A stretch of DNA of 64,000 bases from an uncultured Alistipes sp. (GTDB lineage Bacteria; Bacteroidota; Bacteroidia; Bacteroidales; Rikenellaceae), in the NCBI RefSeq assembly GCF_963931675.1, contig NZ_OZ007039.1, positions 901,657-965,656 of the forward strand, written 5' to 3'. Numbering within the stretch: position 1 is the stretch's first letter; each line of letters opens with the position of its first letter. The notes under the pieces were generated by a model, which was not told the DNA's origin, did not search any database, and was given only the letters and a program-made list of their open reading frames with translations. The translations under genes and the position numbers were made by a program. Of the stretch, positions 9,668 to 18,935 are shown piece after piece.

Positions 9668-9930
9668 ATCCGGGGGGGGGTGACGGTCGGTTGAGAAGGT
9701 TCCGACCGCCGCCACCCGCCGCCTGCGGCGCCGTATTCAAATCTGACCCACCCCCGCCTCAGGCAGGGGCTTTATGGAGGCCGTTTTCGGGGAGTCCGGA
9801 ACGTTGAATTACCCGGAAGCGGGAGCCGCAACGCCAAATTCACATTCTCCGGAAGCAACACGGGAACCCGAACCTCTCGAAAACCTCAAAACCAATACAT
9901 AACCCCACATATCCCGAAAAACTGCCCAAC
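9668..9930 (+). other. Spacer after leuS with G9 run; no gene seen
   Basis: A run of nine G (9672-9680) begins four bases after the leuS stop. Further on there are short GC-rich inverted sequences (around 9714-9732 and 9750-9771, the latter CCCCCGCCT/AGGCAGGGG-like) that may form a weak terminator. I see no good promoter match before the next gene and no convincing small gene. Confidence 0.5.
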
Positions 9931-10812
9931 ATGAACCGAACCATTCTATTCACCGCCTTTTTTCTGCTTATGACCACCACCGTATCGGCACAGGACTATG
10001 GACAGGCTGCCACGGTCCGCATCTGGGACAACGCCACGGCGCCCCATAGCAACGGCATCACCTCGCCCGAACAGGAACCGGAACCCTACCGGATTGCCAA
10101 CACCTCGACGGCGGAACTCTTCCTCTATCCGGCCGATACGACCCGGACGCCCGGTACGGGGCTGGGAGTGGTGATCTGCCCCGGCGGGGGCTATGCCCGC
10201 CTGGCCATCGACCACGAGGGATTCCAGGTAGCGCAATGGCTGGCAGCGAACGGCATTACGGCTGCCGTCCTGAAATACCGGATGCCGAACGGACATCCGG
10301 AGGTCCCGCTCGAAGATGCCGAACAGGCGCTGCGGATGCTGCGGGGCGATGTCCCGGGCGCCGAAATCTGCCGCTGCGCCAAGGTGGGGATCATGGGGTT
10401 CTCGGCCGGAGGCCATCTGGCGGCCTATGCCTCGACGATGGGCTCGGCCAAGCCCGACTTTTCGATCCTCTTCTACCCGGTCATCACGGCAAACCCGGGG
10501 CATCAGGGATCGTTCAACAACCTGATCGGTGCAGAAAACCGCACGGCGGAGAACGACGCCCGCTACTCGCTGGAGAATCAGGTGACGGCACAGACGCCCC
10601 CGGCCCTGCTGCTGCTTTCGGACGACGACAAGTCGGTGCCTCCGGTGAGCAGCACCCGCTACTACAACGCACTGAAGGATAAGGGGATCGCAGCCTCGAT
10701 GCACATCTACCCGACGGGGGGCCACGGCTGGGGATTTCGTGACAATTTCCGCTACAAGGCCCGGTGGCAGGAGGCCCTGCTCGACTGGCTGGAACGTTTC
10801 CGGCAGGAGTAG
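9931..10812 (+). CDS. Secreted alpha/beta-hydrolase, acetyl-esterase type
   Basis: Predicted exported esterase of 293 residues. A signal peptide (residues 1 to about 21, MNRTILFTAFFLLMTTTVSAQ-like, cleaved after SAQ) is followed by an alpha/beta-hydrolase fold with an oxyanion segment VVICPGGGYARLA. The nucleophile is in GFSAGGHLA (Ser158), the acid in the SDDDKSVPP segment (Asp231-233) and the base is His265 in PTGGHGWGF. This pattern is close to Bacteroidetes acetylxylan esterases or the BD-FAE family, which deacetylate plant polysaccharide. No other carbohydrate genes adjoin it, so the substrate is a guess. Followed by a strong terminator. Confidence 0.85.
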   Translation: MNRTILFTAFFLLMTTTVSAQDYGQAATVRIWDNATAPHSNGITSPEQEPEPYRIANTSTAELFLYPADTTRTPGTGLGVVICPGGGYARLAIDHEGFQVAQWLAANGITAAVLKYRMPNGHPEVPLEDAEQALRMLRGDVPGAEICRCAKVGIMGFSAGGHLAAYASTMGSAKPDFSILFYPVITANPGHQGSFNNLIGAENRTAENDARYSLENQVTAQTPPALLLLSDDDKSVPPVSSTRYYNALKDKGIAASMHIYPTGGHGWGFRDNFRYKARWQEALLDWLERFRQE

Positions 10813-10833
10813 CTTCCGAGCCTGCAACCGTAC

Positions 10834-10879
10834 CACACGGCGGGCCGCTCCGCAAGGGCGTGCCCGCCGTGTGATTTTT
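10834..10879 (+). terminator. Intrinsic terminator after the esterase gene
   Basis: CACACGGCGGGC (10834-10845) pairs perfectly with GCCCGCCGTGTG (10862-10873), followed by A and T5. It starts about 20 bases past the esterase stop codon. Confidence 0.88.
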
Positions 10880-10889
10880 GACCGGGGCC

Positions 10890-10919
10890 TTGCCGTTTCC
10901 CGATTATTCCGTATCTTTG
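10890..10919 (+). promoter_or_regulatory. Promoter of prfA
   Basis: TATCTTTG (10912-10919) is an ideal -7 box, and TTG at 10890-10892 lies 19 bases upstream. The predicted start is 10-15 bases before the prfA ATG at 10939, giving a very short leader. Confidence 0.75.
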
Positions 10920-10938
10920 TTCCCAAAATACAACATTC

Positions 10939-12024
<1,086 letters not shown>

Positions 12025-12081
12025 TCCCGCCCGGCGGGCAATATTCCGGGGCGCAGGGACGTTTTACAGGAAATTTCCGGT

Positions 12082-12639
12082 ATGATGAAACGACTGACCA
12101 TGCTGCTGTTGCTGGCGGGCGTGCTCGTTGCGGGCACGGCCGGAGCTGCCGTGCCGAAACCCCGGCCGCTCTACATCGTCAACGGCAAGGTGATGGATGA
12201 GATCCAGCAAATCCCGCCCGAAGAGATCGAACGGGTCGAGACGCTTCCGGCCGACGAGGAGACCATCGCCCGCTACGGAGAACGCGCCGCGCACGGCGTG
12301 ATCCTCATCACGCTGCGCTACGACGAACCGGCCTCGTTCCCGGCCGATACGACCTTCGGAAGCTACATCGCCCGGCAGGTCCGCTGGGAAGACAACGATC
12401 CCGTTGCGCGGGTTGTCCTGCGCTATACGGTCACACCGGAGGGCATCGTCCGGATCGACGAAACGCTGGAATCCACAGACAACCGGCTCAAACGCCGGGT
12501 CCTGAAAGCCGTGGAGGAGTCCCCGCGCTGGCAGCCGGCCCTGAAGAACGGGCGCCCGATCTCCAGCGAAGGGGTCCTGAGCATCCAGCTGCCCGAAGGA
12601 CGGCGGATGCCGCGGCAGGTGGAGCTGGTCTACCGCTGA
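12082..12639 (+). CDS. Small exported protein, plug-like plus TonB C-terminal-like
   Basis: A 185-residue protein with a signal peptide (residues 1 to about 23). Residues about 30-75 (LYIVNGKVMDEIQQIPPEEI, then YGERAAHGVILITL) closely resemble the end of a TonB-dependent receptor plug domain, where the motif is YGSRGANGVILITTK. Residues about 105-183 (VLRYTVTPEGIVRIDETLES, SPRWQPALKNGRPIS) resemble the TonB C-terminal domain. No barrel, membrane anchor or proline-rich linker is present. It could be a periplasmic modulator of TonB systems. Both halves are recognised by pattern only and the function is unproven. It sits between prfA and menA. Confidence 0.65.
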   Translation: MMKRLTMLLLLAGVLVAGTAGAAVPKPRPLYIVNGKVMDEIQQIPPEEIERVETLPADEETIARYGERAAHGVILITLRYDEPASFPADTTFGSYIARQVRWEDNDPVARVVLRYTVTPEGIVRIDETLESTDNRLKRRVLKAVEESPRWQPALKNGRPISSEGVLSIQLPEGRRMPRQVELVYR

Positions 12640-12643
12640 CGGA

Positions 12644-12652
12644 GGGGGGGGG
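12644..12652 (+). repeat. G9 run after the plug-like gene
   Basis: Nine consecutive G begin four bases after the stop codon at 12637-12639, the same spacing as the G9 after leuS. Confidence 0.85.
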
Positions 12653-12689
12653 CATTTCACCTATCCATCACCTTAAAAACCGGATACTT

Positions 12690-13601
12690 ATGAAGACCAA
12701 CTCCTTTGCAGCCTGGACCGTGGCAGTCCGCCCCTACAGCCTGGGCAATGCCGTCATCCTGATCCTTGTGGGGTCAGCCCTCGCCTGGACCGACGGATCG
12801 TTCCACTGGCTTCCGGCCCTGCTGTGCCTCGTGTTCGCCTTGCTGATGCAGTGCACGGCCAACCTGGTCAACGACCTGTGGGACTTCCTCAAGGGCGCCG
12901 ACCAACCCGACCGGCTGGGGCCCGACCGCGCCTTCGCCAAGGGGTATATCACCCTCAACGCCATGAAGGCCGGAATTGCCGCCTTCACCGTCGCGGCATG
13001 CGCCGCCGGAATCGGCATCCTCGGCTGGGCCCTGCGCCACGACATGCTGGCCTGGGGCGGCTGGGAACTCGTCGCCGTCGGTGCCGCCTGCATCCTCTTC
13101 GCCTACTTCTACACCGCGGGACCGTGGCCCCTGGCCTATCACGGACTGGGTGACGTGGCCGTCATCCTCTTCTTCGGCCTCGTACCCGTCGGGGTTACCT
13201 ACTACGTCCAGACCGGCATGTGGAACTGGGAGACGATCGTCACGGCCCTGGCCTGCGGACTGGTGATCGACACCATGCTCATGGTCAACAACTTCCGCGA
13301 CCGCGAGGAGGATGCCCGCTGCGGAAAACGCACCGTGGTCGTCTGCCTCGGAGCGAAATTCGGAAGCTGGAGCTACTTCGGGCTCGGAGCCGCCGCCGCG
13401 GTGCTGTGCCTGTCGCTGCTGGCCGGAGGCCGCACCTGGGCCGCGCTGCTGCCGCTCCTCTACCTCGCAGGGCACATCGCCACCTGGCGCAAGATGGTCC
13501 GCATCGACCACGGCGACCAACTCAACATCTGTCTCGGCGAGACGGCCCGGAACATCATGCTCTTCGGGGCGCTCCTGACAATTGGAATTCTGCTCGGCTG
13601 A
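12690..13601 (+). CDS. menA: 1,4-dihydroxy-2-naphthoate polyprenyltransferase
   Basis: MenA attaches the polyprenyl tail to 1,4-dihydroxy-2-naphthoate in menaquinone synthesis, in the inner membrane. The 303-residue product is a UbiA-superfamily protein with about eight hydrophobic segments. The first aspartate motif is NDLWDFLKGAD (from residue 61), followed by RLGPDRAF, and the second is NNFRDREEDARCGKRTVVV (around 200-215), the MenA form. Its stop codon overlaps the xseA ATG by one base (TGATG), indicating coupled translation. Confidence 0.93.
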   Translation: MKTNSFAAWTVAVRPYSLGNAVILILVGSALAWTDGSFHWLPALLCLVFALLMQCTANLVNDLWDFLKGADQPDRLGPDRAFAKGYITLNAMKAGIAAFTVAACAAGIGILGWALRHDMLAWGGWELVAVGAACILFAYFYTAGPWPLAYHGLGDVAVILFFGLVPVGVTYYVQTGMWNWETIVTALACGLVIDTMLMVNNFRDREEDARCGKRTVVVCLGAKFGSWSYFGLGAAAAVLCLSLLAGGRTWAALLPLLYLAGHIATWRKMVRIDHGDQLNICLGETARNIMLFGALLTIGILLG

Positions 13602-14863
13602 TGGCTGAAAATCCACATATTACCCTGCGGGAACTCCAGCGCCGCGTGAAGTCGGTGCTCGAAGGCTCCTTCGCCCTGCCCCTCTGGGTGAGTGCCGAGA
13701 TCTCCGACATCAAGGTCAACTACTCGGGCCACTGCTATCTGGAACTCGTCGAAAAGGCCGAAAAGGGTGGCGACAACGGAGTCCCAACGGCCCAGGCCCG
13801 CGCCGTAATCTGGAAATCACACTTTCCCCGCATCGCCGCATATTTCGAGGCCGAAACAGGCCAGCGGCTCGCCCCGGGGTTGAAGATCCTGGCCAAAGTA
13901 CTGGTCTCGTACCACGAATTGTACGGTTTCTCGCTGCAGATCACCGACGTGGACCCTTCGTTCACGCTGGGCGATCTGGAGCGTCAGCGACAGCAAACCA
14001 TTGCGCAGCTGCAGCAGGACGGTGTCTGGGAGATGAACCGCGGAGTGCCGATGCCGACGGTCGTGCAGCGCGTGGCCGTCGTGTCGAGCGCCCAGGCCGC
14101 CGGGTATCAGGACTTCTGCAAGGAGCTGGCAAAGAGCCCCTACCGGTTCGAGGTGGAGCTCTTCGACGCCTTCATGCAGGGCGAGGCGGCCGAAGGGTCG
14201 ATCATCGATGCCCTGTGCCGTGTGGCCGACCGGCTGGAGGAGTTCGACGCCGTGGTGATCATCCGCGGCGGCGGCTCGCGCAGCGACCTGAACTGTTTCA
14301 ACGCCTACCGCATCTGCTCCTACGTGGCCCAGTTCCCCCTGCCGGTCATCACCGGCATCGGGCACGACAAGGATACGAGCGTCGCCGATATGGTGGCCCA
14401 TACCGCCCTGAAGACCCCGACGGCCGTGGCCGGATGGCTCGTCGAACGGATGGACCGCATCTGCGGGTGGCTCGACGCCGCCGCGCTGCAGTTGCACGAC
14501 GGCGTGCTGCGCCTGTCCCGCACGCAGCAGGTGCGGCTCGAAGAGCTGGCGGGCGACGTGCGGCACCTTTCGCTCGGGCTGCTCCGGCAGCGCGGACTTG
14601 AGTTGGGGAGTCGCGAGGAGGTTTTCCGGCAGGCCGTCGGGAGTTTCCTCCGTCAGCAGAGGCAGCAGCTTGCCGCAACGGGCGAACTGGTCGAGAGCCG
14701 TTCGCCGCGGCACATCCTTCGCATGGGATTTGCCGTGGTGCGCAGCGGCGACCGGGCCGTAACGTCGGTCCGGCAAGTGGCGGCCGGCGAACGGCTCACG
14801 ATCAATGTCGCCGACGGGCGCTTCTCCGCCGAGGTAAAGGCCGAAAAGAGATCCGAAAAATAA
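13601..14863 (+). CDS. xseA: Exodeoxyribonuclease VII large subunit
   Basis: Catalytic large subunit of ExoVII, which degrades single-stranded DNA from both ends. The 420-residue product has an OB-fold N-terminus (LWVSAEISDIKVNYSGHCYLEL), then the nuclease core with RVAVVSSAQAAGYQDF, VVIIRGGGSRSDLNCFN and PVITGIGHDKDTSVADMVAH, where the conserved D/H residues lie. Start chosen at the ATG overlapping the menA stop; the frame is open upstream, but that region is menA. xseB follows 38 bases later. Confidence 0.95.
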   Translation: MAENPHITLRELQRRVKSVLEGSFALPLWVSAEISDIKVNYSGHCYLELVEKAEKGGDNGVPTAQARAVIWKSHFPRIAAYFEAETGQRLAPGLKILAKVLVSYHELYGFSLQITDVDPSFTLGDLERQRQQTIAQLQQDGVWEMNRGVPMPTVVQRVAVVSSAQAAGYQDFCKELAKSPYRFEVELFDAFMQGEAAEGSIIDALCRVADRLEEFDAVVIIRGGGSRSDLNCFNAYRICSYVAQFPLPVITGIGHDKDTSVADMVAHTALKTPTAVAGWLVERMDRICGWLDAAALQLHDGVLRLSRTQQVRLEELAGDVRHLSLGLLRQRGLELGSREEVFRQAVGSFLRQQRQQLAATGELVESRSPRHILRMGFAVVRSGDRAVTSVRQVAAGERLTINVADGRFSAEVKAEKRSEK

Positions 14864-14901
14864 TACAAACCCAGAGCCGGGTCGGCCCGGCCCCAAAGAT
14901 T

Positions 14902-15102
14902 ATGGCAAAGAAACAACAGCAGGAACCGAGTTACACCGAGGCGATTGCCGAGATCGAACGCATTCTCGGCCGCTTCCGCAGCGAAGAGATGGATGTGGAC
15001 AGCCTCGCCGCCGAAGTCCGGCGCGCCACGGAACTCATCGCCGTCTGCAAGGCCAAACTCCAAAAGGCCGAAGAGGAGGTGAACAAAATTCTCGAAGCAT
15101 GA
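14902..15102 (+). CDS. xseB: Exodeoxyribonuclease VII small subunit
   Basis: Small subunit of ExoVII, 66 residues, matching the family length (about 60-80). SYTEAIAEIERILGRFRSEE and DVDSLAAEVRRATELIAVCK are the typical helical-hairpin sequence that binds along the XseA coiled coil. It lies directly after xseA, and its end overlaps the next gene's ATG by four bases (ATGA). Confidence 0.95.
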   Translation: MAKKQQQEPSYTEAIAEIERILGRFRSEEMDVDSLAAEVRRATELIAVCKAKLQKAEEEVNKILEA

Positions 15103-15872
15103 AAAGGCTGATTCGCTGGGCCCTGAACCACATCCCGCGGCCCGTGCTGCAGCGCATGGCCTCATGGACCGTGCCCGTCATGGGATTGTTCTACCGCGGG
15201 CGCGGCGTGGAGTGTCCCCTCTGCGGTTCGAAATACCGGAAATTCCTCCCCTACGGGTATGTGCGGTCGCGCGCCAACGCCCTCTGTCCGAAGTGTCTGT
15301 CGCTGGAGCGCCACCGGCTGCTGTGGCTCTATCTGACACGCGAAACCGATCTGTTGACCGCCTTCCCGCGCACGCTGCACATTGCTCCCGAGGTGTGTAT
15401 CATGCGTCACCTGAAGTCCCACTTCAAGTCCCGGCCCGGGCAGTACCTGACGGCCGATCTGGAAAGCCCGCTGGCCGACCTCCATTTCGACGTGCAGCAG
15501 ATTCCGCTGGAGGACAACTCCGTGGATGTCGTGCTCTGCAACCACATCCTCGAACACGTCGCCGATGACCGCAAGGCGCTGCGCGAGTTGCACCGCATCC
15601 TCAAACCCGGCGGCTGGGGAATCCTCCTCTCACCCGTCGACCGCGACTACGAGCAGACCTTCGAGGACGATTCGATCGTCGATCCCGACGAACGCACCCG
15701 CATCTTCGGGCAATACGACCACCGGCGCATCTACGGGCAGGATTACATCGACCGCCTGCGCGAAGCGGGTTTCGAGGCCGCCGACATCGACTACGCCGCC
15801 GCGCTCCCCGAAGCGGAGCGGCTCCGCTACGCCCTCCCCGAAGACCATATCTACGTGGTGTACAAATACTGA
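15099..15872 (+). CDS. Class I SAM-dependent methyltransferase with zinc ribbon
   Basis: A 257-residue protein, translationally coupled to xseB through an ATGA overlap. An N-terminal four-cysteine zinc ribbon (Cys39-x2-Cys42 and Cys63-x2-Cys66, CPLC and CPKC) precedes a Methyltransf_11-like core. The core has LTADLESPLADLHFDVQQIP, then the acidic post-II motif DNSVDVVLCNHILEHVAD and LHRILKPGGWGIL. The first 35 residues are basic and hydrophobic and may touch the membrane. The substrate cannot be read from the sequence. Similar zinc-ribbon methyltransferases occur near surface-glycan genes, but none are seen here. Confidence 0.8.
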   Translation: MKRLIRWALNHIPRPVLQRMASWTVPVMGLFYRGRGVECPLCGSKYRKFLPYGYVRSRANALCPKCLSLERHRLLWLYLTRETDLLTAFPRTLHIAPEVCIMRHLKSHFKSRPGQYLTADLESPLADLHFDVQQIPLEDNSVDVVLCNHILEHVADDRKALRELHRILKPGGWGILLSPVDRDYEQTFEDDSIVDPDERTRIFGQYDHRRIYGQDYIDRLREAGFEAADIDYAAALPEAERLRYALPEDHIYVVYKY

Positions 15873-15890
15873 CGTCGCGACCTCCGCACG

Positions 15891-15932
15891 AAAAAGCCTC
15901 CCCGCACCCGCAAGGTCCGGAGAGGCTTTTTC
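15891..15932. terminator. Bidirectional terminator
   Basis: AAAAAGCCTC (15891-15900) pairs with GAGGCTTTTT (15922-15931) around a CG-rich loop. The A-run and T-run make it work for both converging genes, the methyltransferase (plus) and the hemolysin III protein (minus). Confidence 0.85.
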
Positions 15933-15958
15933 GTGGGTGTTTGCCGCGTTCAACAGAG

Positions 15959-16615
15959 TCAGTAGAGATAGAAGACGATTCCGATGAAGTGGCACACCAC
16001 CGCCAGGTTGATCAGCAGGTGCCAAACCATGTGGTGGTACCGGAACCCCTTGCGCGCGTAGAACCACGCTCCCAGCGTATAGAGCACCCCGCCCGCCGCA
16101 ATCAGCCACAGCAGCTGCGTCGAGGCGTGACGGATGAACAACGGCAGGAAAAAGAGGATCGTCCAGCCCATCACCAGGTAGATCGTCAGGCTCACGGCCG
16201 GAATTGAACGCCGCGACAACGACTTGTAGAAGATCCCGAAAACCACCATCGCCCATTGCAGGATCGTGATGAAAAGGCCCTGCCAGCCTCCGATCACCGA
16301 CAACGCAATCGGCGTATAGCTCCCCGCAATGGCCACGTAGATGAAAATGTGATCCAGGATGTGGAACACCTCCTTGTGCCGCGAGGCCGGATTCATCGAG
16401 TGGTAGAGTGTCGACGCCAGGAACATCAGGAAGATCGAAATCACGAATACCGAAACCGAAACCGAGGCCAGAACCCCCTCGGAATCGTGAACATAGGCCC
16501 ACACCGCAGCAAACGGCAGCGACAACAGCGACAAAAACGACATCACCCCGTGAGACACCGAATTGGCAACCTCCTCGCCCAAAGTCGGAATGTAATTCTT
16601 CTTTTTTCTCTCCAT
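15959..16615 (-). CDS. Hemolysin III / PAQR family membrane protein
   Basis: A 218-residue integral membrane protein with about seven transmembrane helices, of the HlyIII/YqfA branch of the PAQR superfamily. The conserved residues of the proposed zinc site are visible: Ser and His in FLASTLYHSMN, Asp in HILDHIFIYVAIAGSYTP, and the two histidines in YHHMVWHLLINLAVVCHF near the C-terminus. The molecular role of bacterial members is unsettled; hydrolase-like activity and membrane homeostasis have been proposed. Single gene, divergent from rel, ending at the shared terminator. Confidence 0.9.
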   Translation of the reverse strand: MERKKKNYIPTLGEEVANSVSHGVMSFLSLLSLPFAAVWAYVHDSEGVLASVSVSVFVISIFLMFLASTLYHSMNPASRHKEVFHILDHIFIYVAIAGSYTPIALSVIGGWQGLFITILQWAMVVFGIFYKSLSRRSIPAVSLTIYLVMGWTILFFLPLFIRHASTQLLWLIAAGGVLYTLGAWFYARKGFRYHHMVWHLLINLAVVCHFIGIVFYLY

Positions 16616-16661
16616 AACGCAACCATTTGATTCAACGTGCCAAATTTATAATTTTTTTCAT

Positions 16662-16669
16662 TATCTTTG
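16662..16669 (+). promoter_or_regulatory. Promoter -7 box of the rel gene
   Basis: TATCTTTG lies 27 bases before the ATG at 16697. The box overlaps an in-frame upstream ATG (16667), which excludes that ATG as the start. Confidence 0.65.
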
Positions 16670-16696
16670 CCAACAATAGGTATACGGTTAGGTAAA

Positions 16697-18898
16697 ATGG
16701 ACTTTTCGCGCTACGAAAATCTCCGCTCTCTCGTGCGGACGAACTTCTCGGAGCAGACCCAGCGTCTGGTCGATGAAGCGCTCGAATATGCCGAAGCAAA
16801 ACTCGGCAGTCTCGTGCGCTACGACGGTGCACCCCTGATCGATCACGGTGTCGCCGTAGCCGAAATCGTCATCTCCGAAATCGGACTCGGAAGAAATTCG
16901 ACCCTCTCGTCGATCCTCCACGACGTCGTCCGCATCGCCCACAAGCAACTCCCCGCAGAGGAGTTCCTCGCCCTGACCGCCGACATTCAGAACCGGTTCG
17001 GAGAACAGGTCGTCGGAATCACCATGGGGCTCTCGAACATCTCCGAACTCCGCCTCAAGGTCGCCAAGGAGCAGGCCGACAACTTCCGCGACCTGATCGT
17101 CAGCTACTCCGAGGATCCCCGCGTGATCCTCATCAAACTCGCCGACCGCCTCGAAGTCATGCGCTCGCTTGACATCTTCCCCCGCGAAAAGTGGCGCAAG
17201 AAGAGCTGGGAGTCCATGAACCTATATGCCCAAATCGCACACAAGCTGGGCCTATACTCGATCAAGAGCGAACTGGAGGATATAGCCCTGAAATATCTCG
17301 AACCGAAGGATTACGAACATATCGTCACCAAACTCGAAGAGAGCGCCGACGAACGCCGCGCCTTCATCGCACGCTTCCTCGTGCCCATCGAGCAGCGGCT
17401 CAACCAGCTCGGCATCCACTACCACATCAAGAGCCGCACCAAGTCGATCTTCTCCATCTGGAACAAGATGCAGAAGCAGCACGTACCCTTCGAGGGCGTC
17501 TACGACATCTTCGCCATCCGCATCATCATCGACTGCCCCCGCGAGCAGGAAAAACAGCTCTGCTGGACCGCCTACTCCGTGGTCACGGACTTCTACACGC
17601 CCAATCCGAACCGGATGCGCGACTGGATCTCGATCCCCAAGTCGAACGGATACGAGTCGCTCCATACGACCGTCTCGGCCGAGGGCCGATGGGTCGAGGT
17701 GCAGATCCGAACCGAACGCATGGATGCCGTCGCCGAACGCGGTATCGCCGCACACTGGCGCTACAAGGGCGTCGCACAGGGGGCACAGACCAGCGAACAG
17801 TGGCTGAGCCGCCTGCGCGAGCTGATGGAGGACACCACCCACTCGCTGGCGCAGCGTTTCGATGCCAAACCCGCCTCGGGCGAGATCTTCGTATTCACCC
17901 CCAACGGCGACCTGCGGAAACTCCCCGAAGGGGCCACGCTCCTCGACTTCGCATTCGATATTCATACGAACCTCGGCTCGACCTGCGTCGGCGGAAAGGT
18001 CAACAACCGCGCCGTCTCGATCCGCGAGCAACTCAAGAACGGGGACATCGTCGAGATTCAGACCCAGAAGAACCAGACCCCGAAGTCCGACTGGCTGAAT
18101 GTCGTCGTCACCTCCAAGGCCCGCAACAAGATCAAGTCGTTCCTCCGCGAAGAGCAGGCCAAGCATACCCGCATGGGCCGCGAAGAGCTGGAGCGGAAAC
18201 TCAAAAACTGGAAGATGGCCATCTCGATCGACGAGGCCGTGGCCTATCTCGCCCGTCACTTCAAACTCCGGCTCGGAAGCGACGTGTACGGGCTGATCGC
18301 CACCCAGAAACTCGACTTCGGGACCATCAAGGAGCTGCTCTCCCGCCACCTCTCCGGAGAAGCCGCCGAGGAGCGGCGCGCCGCGGCCGCCGAGGTCGAA
18401 CGACAGAAGGCCGCTCAACACGCCGCTCAGGAGAAGGCCGCGCCGCAGGATGCCCTGATCATCGACGACGACATCTCGAAGATCCAGTACAAGCTGGCCA
18501 AGTGCTGCAACCCCATCAAGGGCGACGACGTCTTCGGGTTCGTGACGATCAACTCCGGAATCACCATTCACCGCTGCGACTGCCCCAATGCCAAGCGAAT
18601 GTGCGAAAACTATCCCTATCGGGTGGTCGAAGCCCGCTGGCGGCAGTCTGCCGAAGGGGCCTTCCGCGTCTCGATCCGCATCGTCGCCGCCGACACCACC
18701 GGCATGGCAAACCACATCACCGAGGTCATCATCCGCGACCTGAAACTCAACATCCGCTCGATCAACTTCGCCGCGGCAGGAAACGGGTGCATCGCCGGAA
18801 CCGTCGCCGTCGAGGTCCCCGGATCGGCCGTCGTCGATACGCTCATCCACCAGATCATGCGCATCAAGGGCGTACAGCGCGCCTACCGCATCAACTGA
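16697..18898 (+). CDS. RelA/SpoT-type (p)ppGpp synthetase, hydrolase site degenerate
   Basis: Long RSH protein, 733 residues: HD domain, synthetase, TGS (about 393-455), zinc-finger/RIS with CCNPI at 603, and a C-terminal ACT domain (about 655-733). The synthetase looks complete: RTKSIFSIWNK from 247, RMRD 306-309, SNGYESLHTTV, EVQIR from 334 and GIAAHWRYK. In the HD domain His50 and HD 75-76 remain, but the catalytic ED of HDVVED is RI (residues 79-80) and the Asn of DRLHN is Val154. This enzyme therefore probably makes but does not degrade the alarmone. The start at 16697 is set by the promoter. The arginine cluster follows 37 bases later. Confidence 0.93.
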   Translation: MDFSRYENLRSLVRTNFSEQTQRLVDEALEYAEAKLGSLVRYDGAPLIDHGVAVAEIVISEIGLGRNSTLSSILHDVVRIAHKQLPAEEFLALTADIQNRFGEQVVGITMGLSNISELRLKVAKEQADNFRDLIVSYSEDPRVILIKLADRLEVMRSLDIFPREKWRKKSWESMNLYAQIAHKLGLYSIKSELEDIALKYLEPKDYEHIVTKLEESADERRAFIARFLVPIEQRLNQLGIHYHIKSRTKSIFSIWNKMQKQHVPFEGVYDIFAIRIIIDCPREQEKQLCWTAYSVVTDFYTPNPNRMRDWISIPKSNGYESLHTTVSAEGRWVEVQIRTERMDAVAERGIAAHWRYKGVAQGAQTSEQWLSRLRELMEDTTHSLAQRFDAKPASGEIFVFTPNGDLRKLPEGATLLDFAFDIHTNLGSTCVGGKVNNRAVSIREQLKNGDIVEIQTQKNQTPKSDWLNVVVTSKARNKIKSFLREEQAKHTRMGREELERKLKNWKMAISIDEAVAYLARHFKLRLGSDVYGLIATQKLDFGTIKELLSRHLSGEAAEERRAAAAEVERQKAAQHAAQEKAAPQDALIIDDDISKIQYKLAKCCNPIKGDDVFGFVTINSGITIHRCDCPNAKRMCENYPYRVVEARWRQSAEGAFRVSIRIVAADTTGMANHITEVIIRDLKLNIRSINFAAAGNGCIAGTVAVEVPGSAVVDTLIHQIMRIKGVQRAYRIN

Positions 18899-18935
18899 TT
18901 CGAAAACAACTTTTTACCCACACTATCATCGATCA

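Noticed and set aside
6905..9715. 936-codon open frame opposite leuS
   Set aside because: Antisense shadow of leuS with no domain or promoter; the plus-strand gene has complete synthetase motifs.
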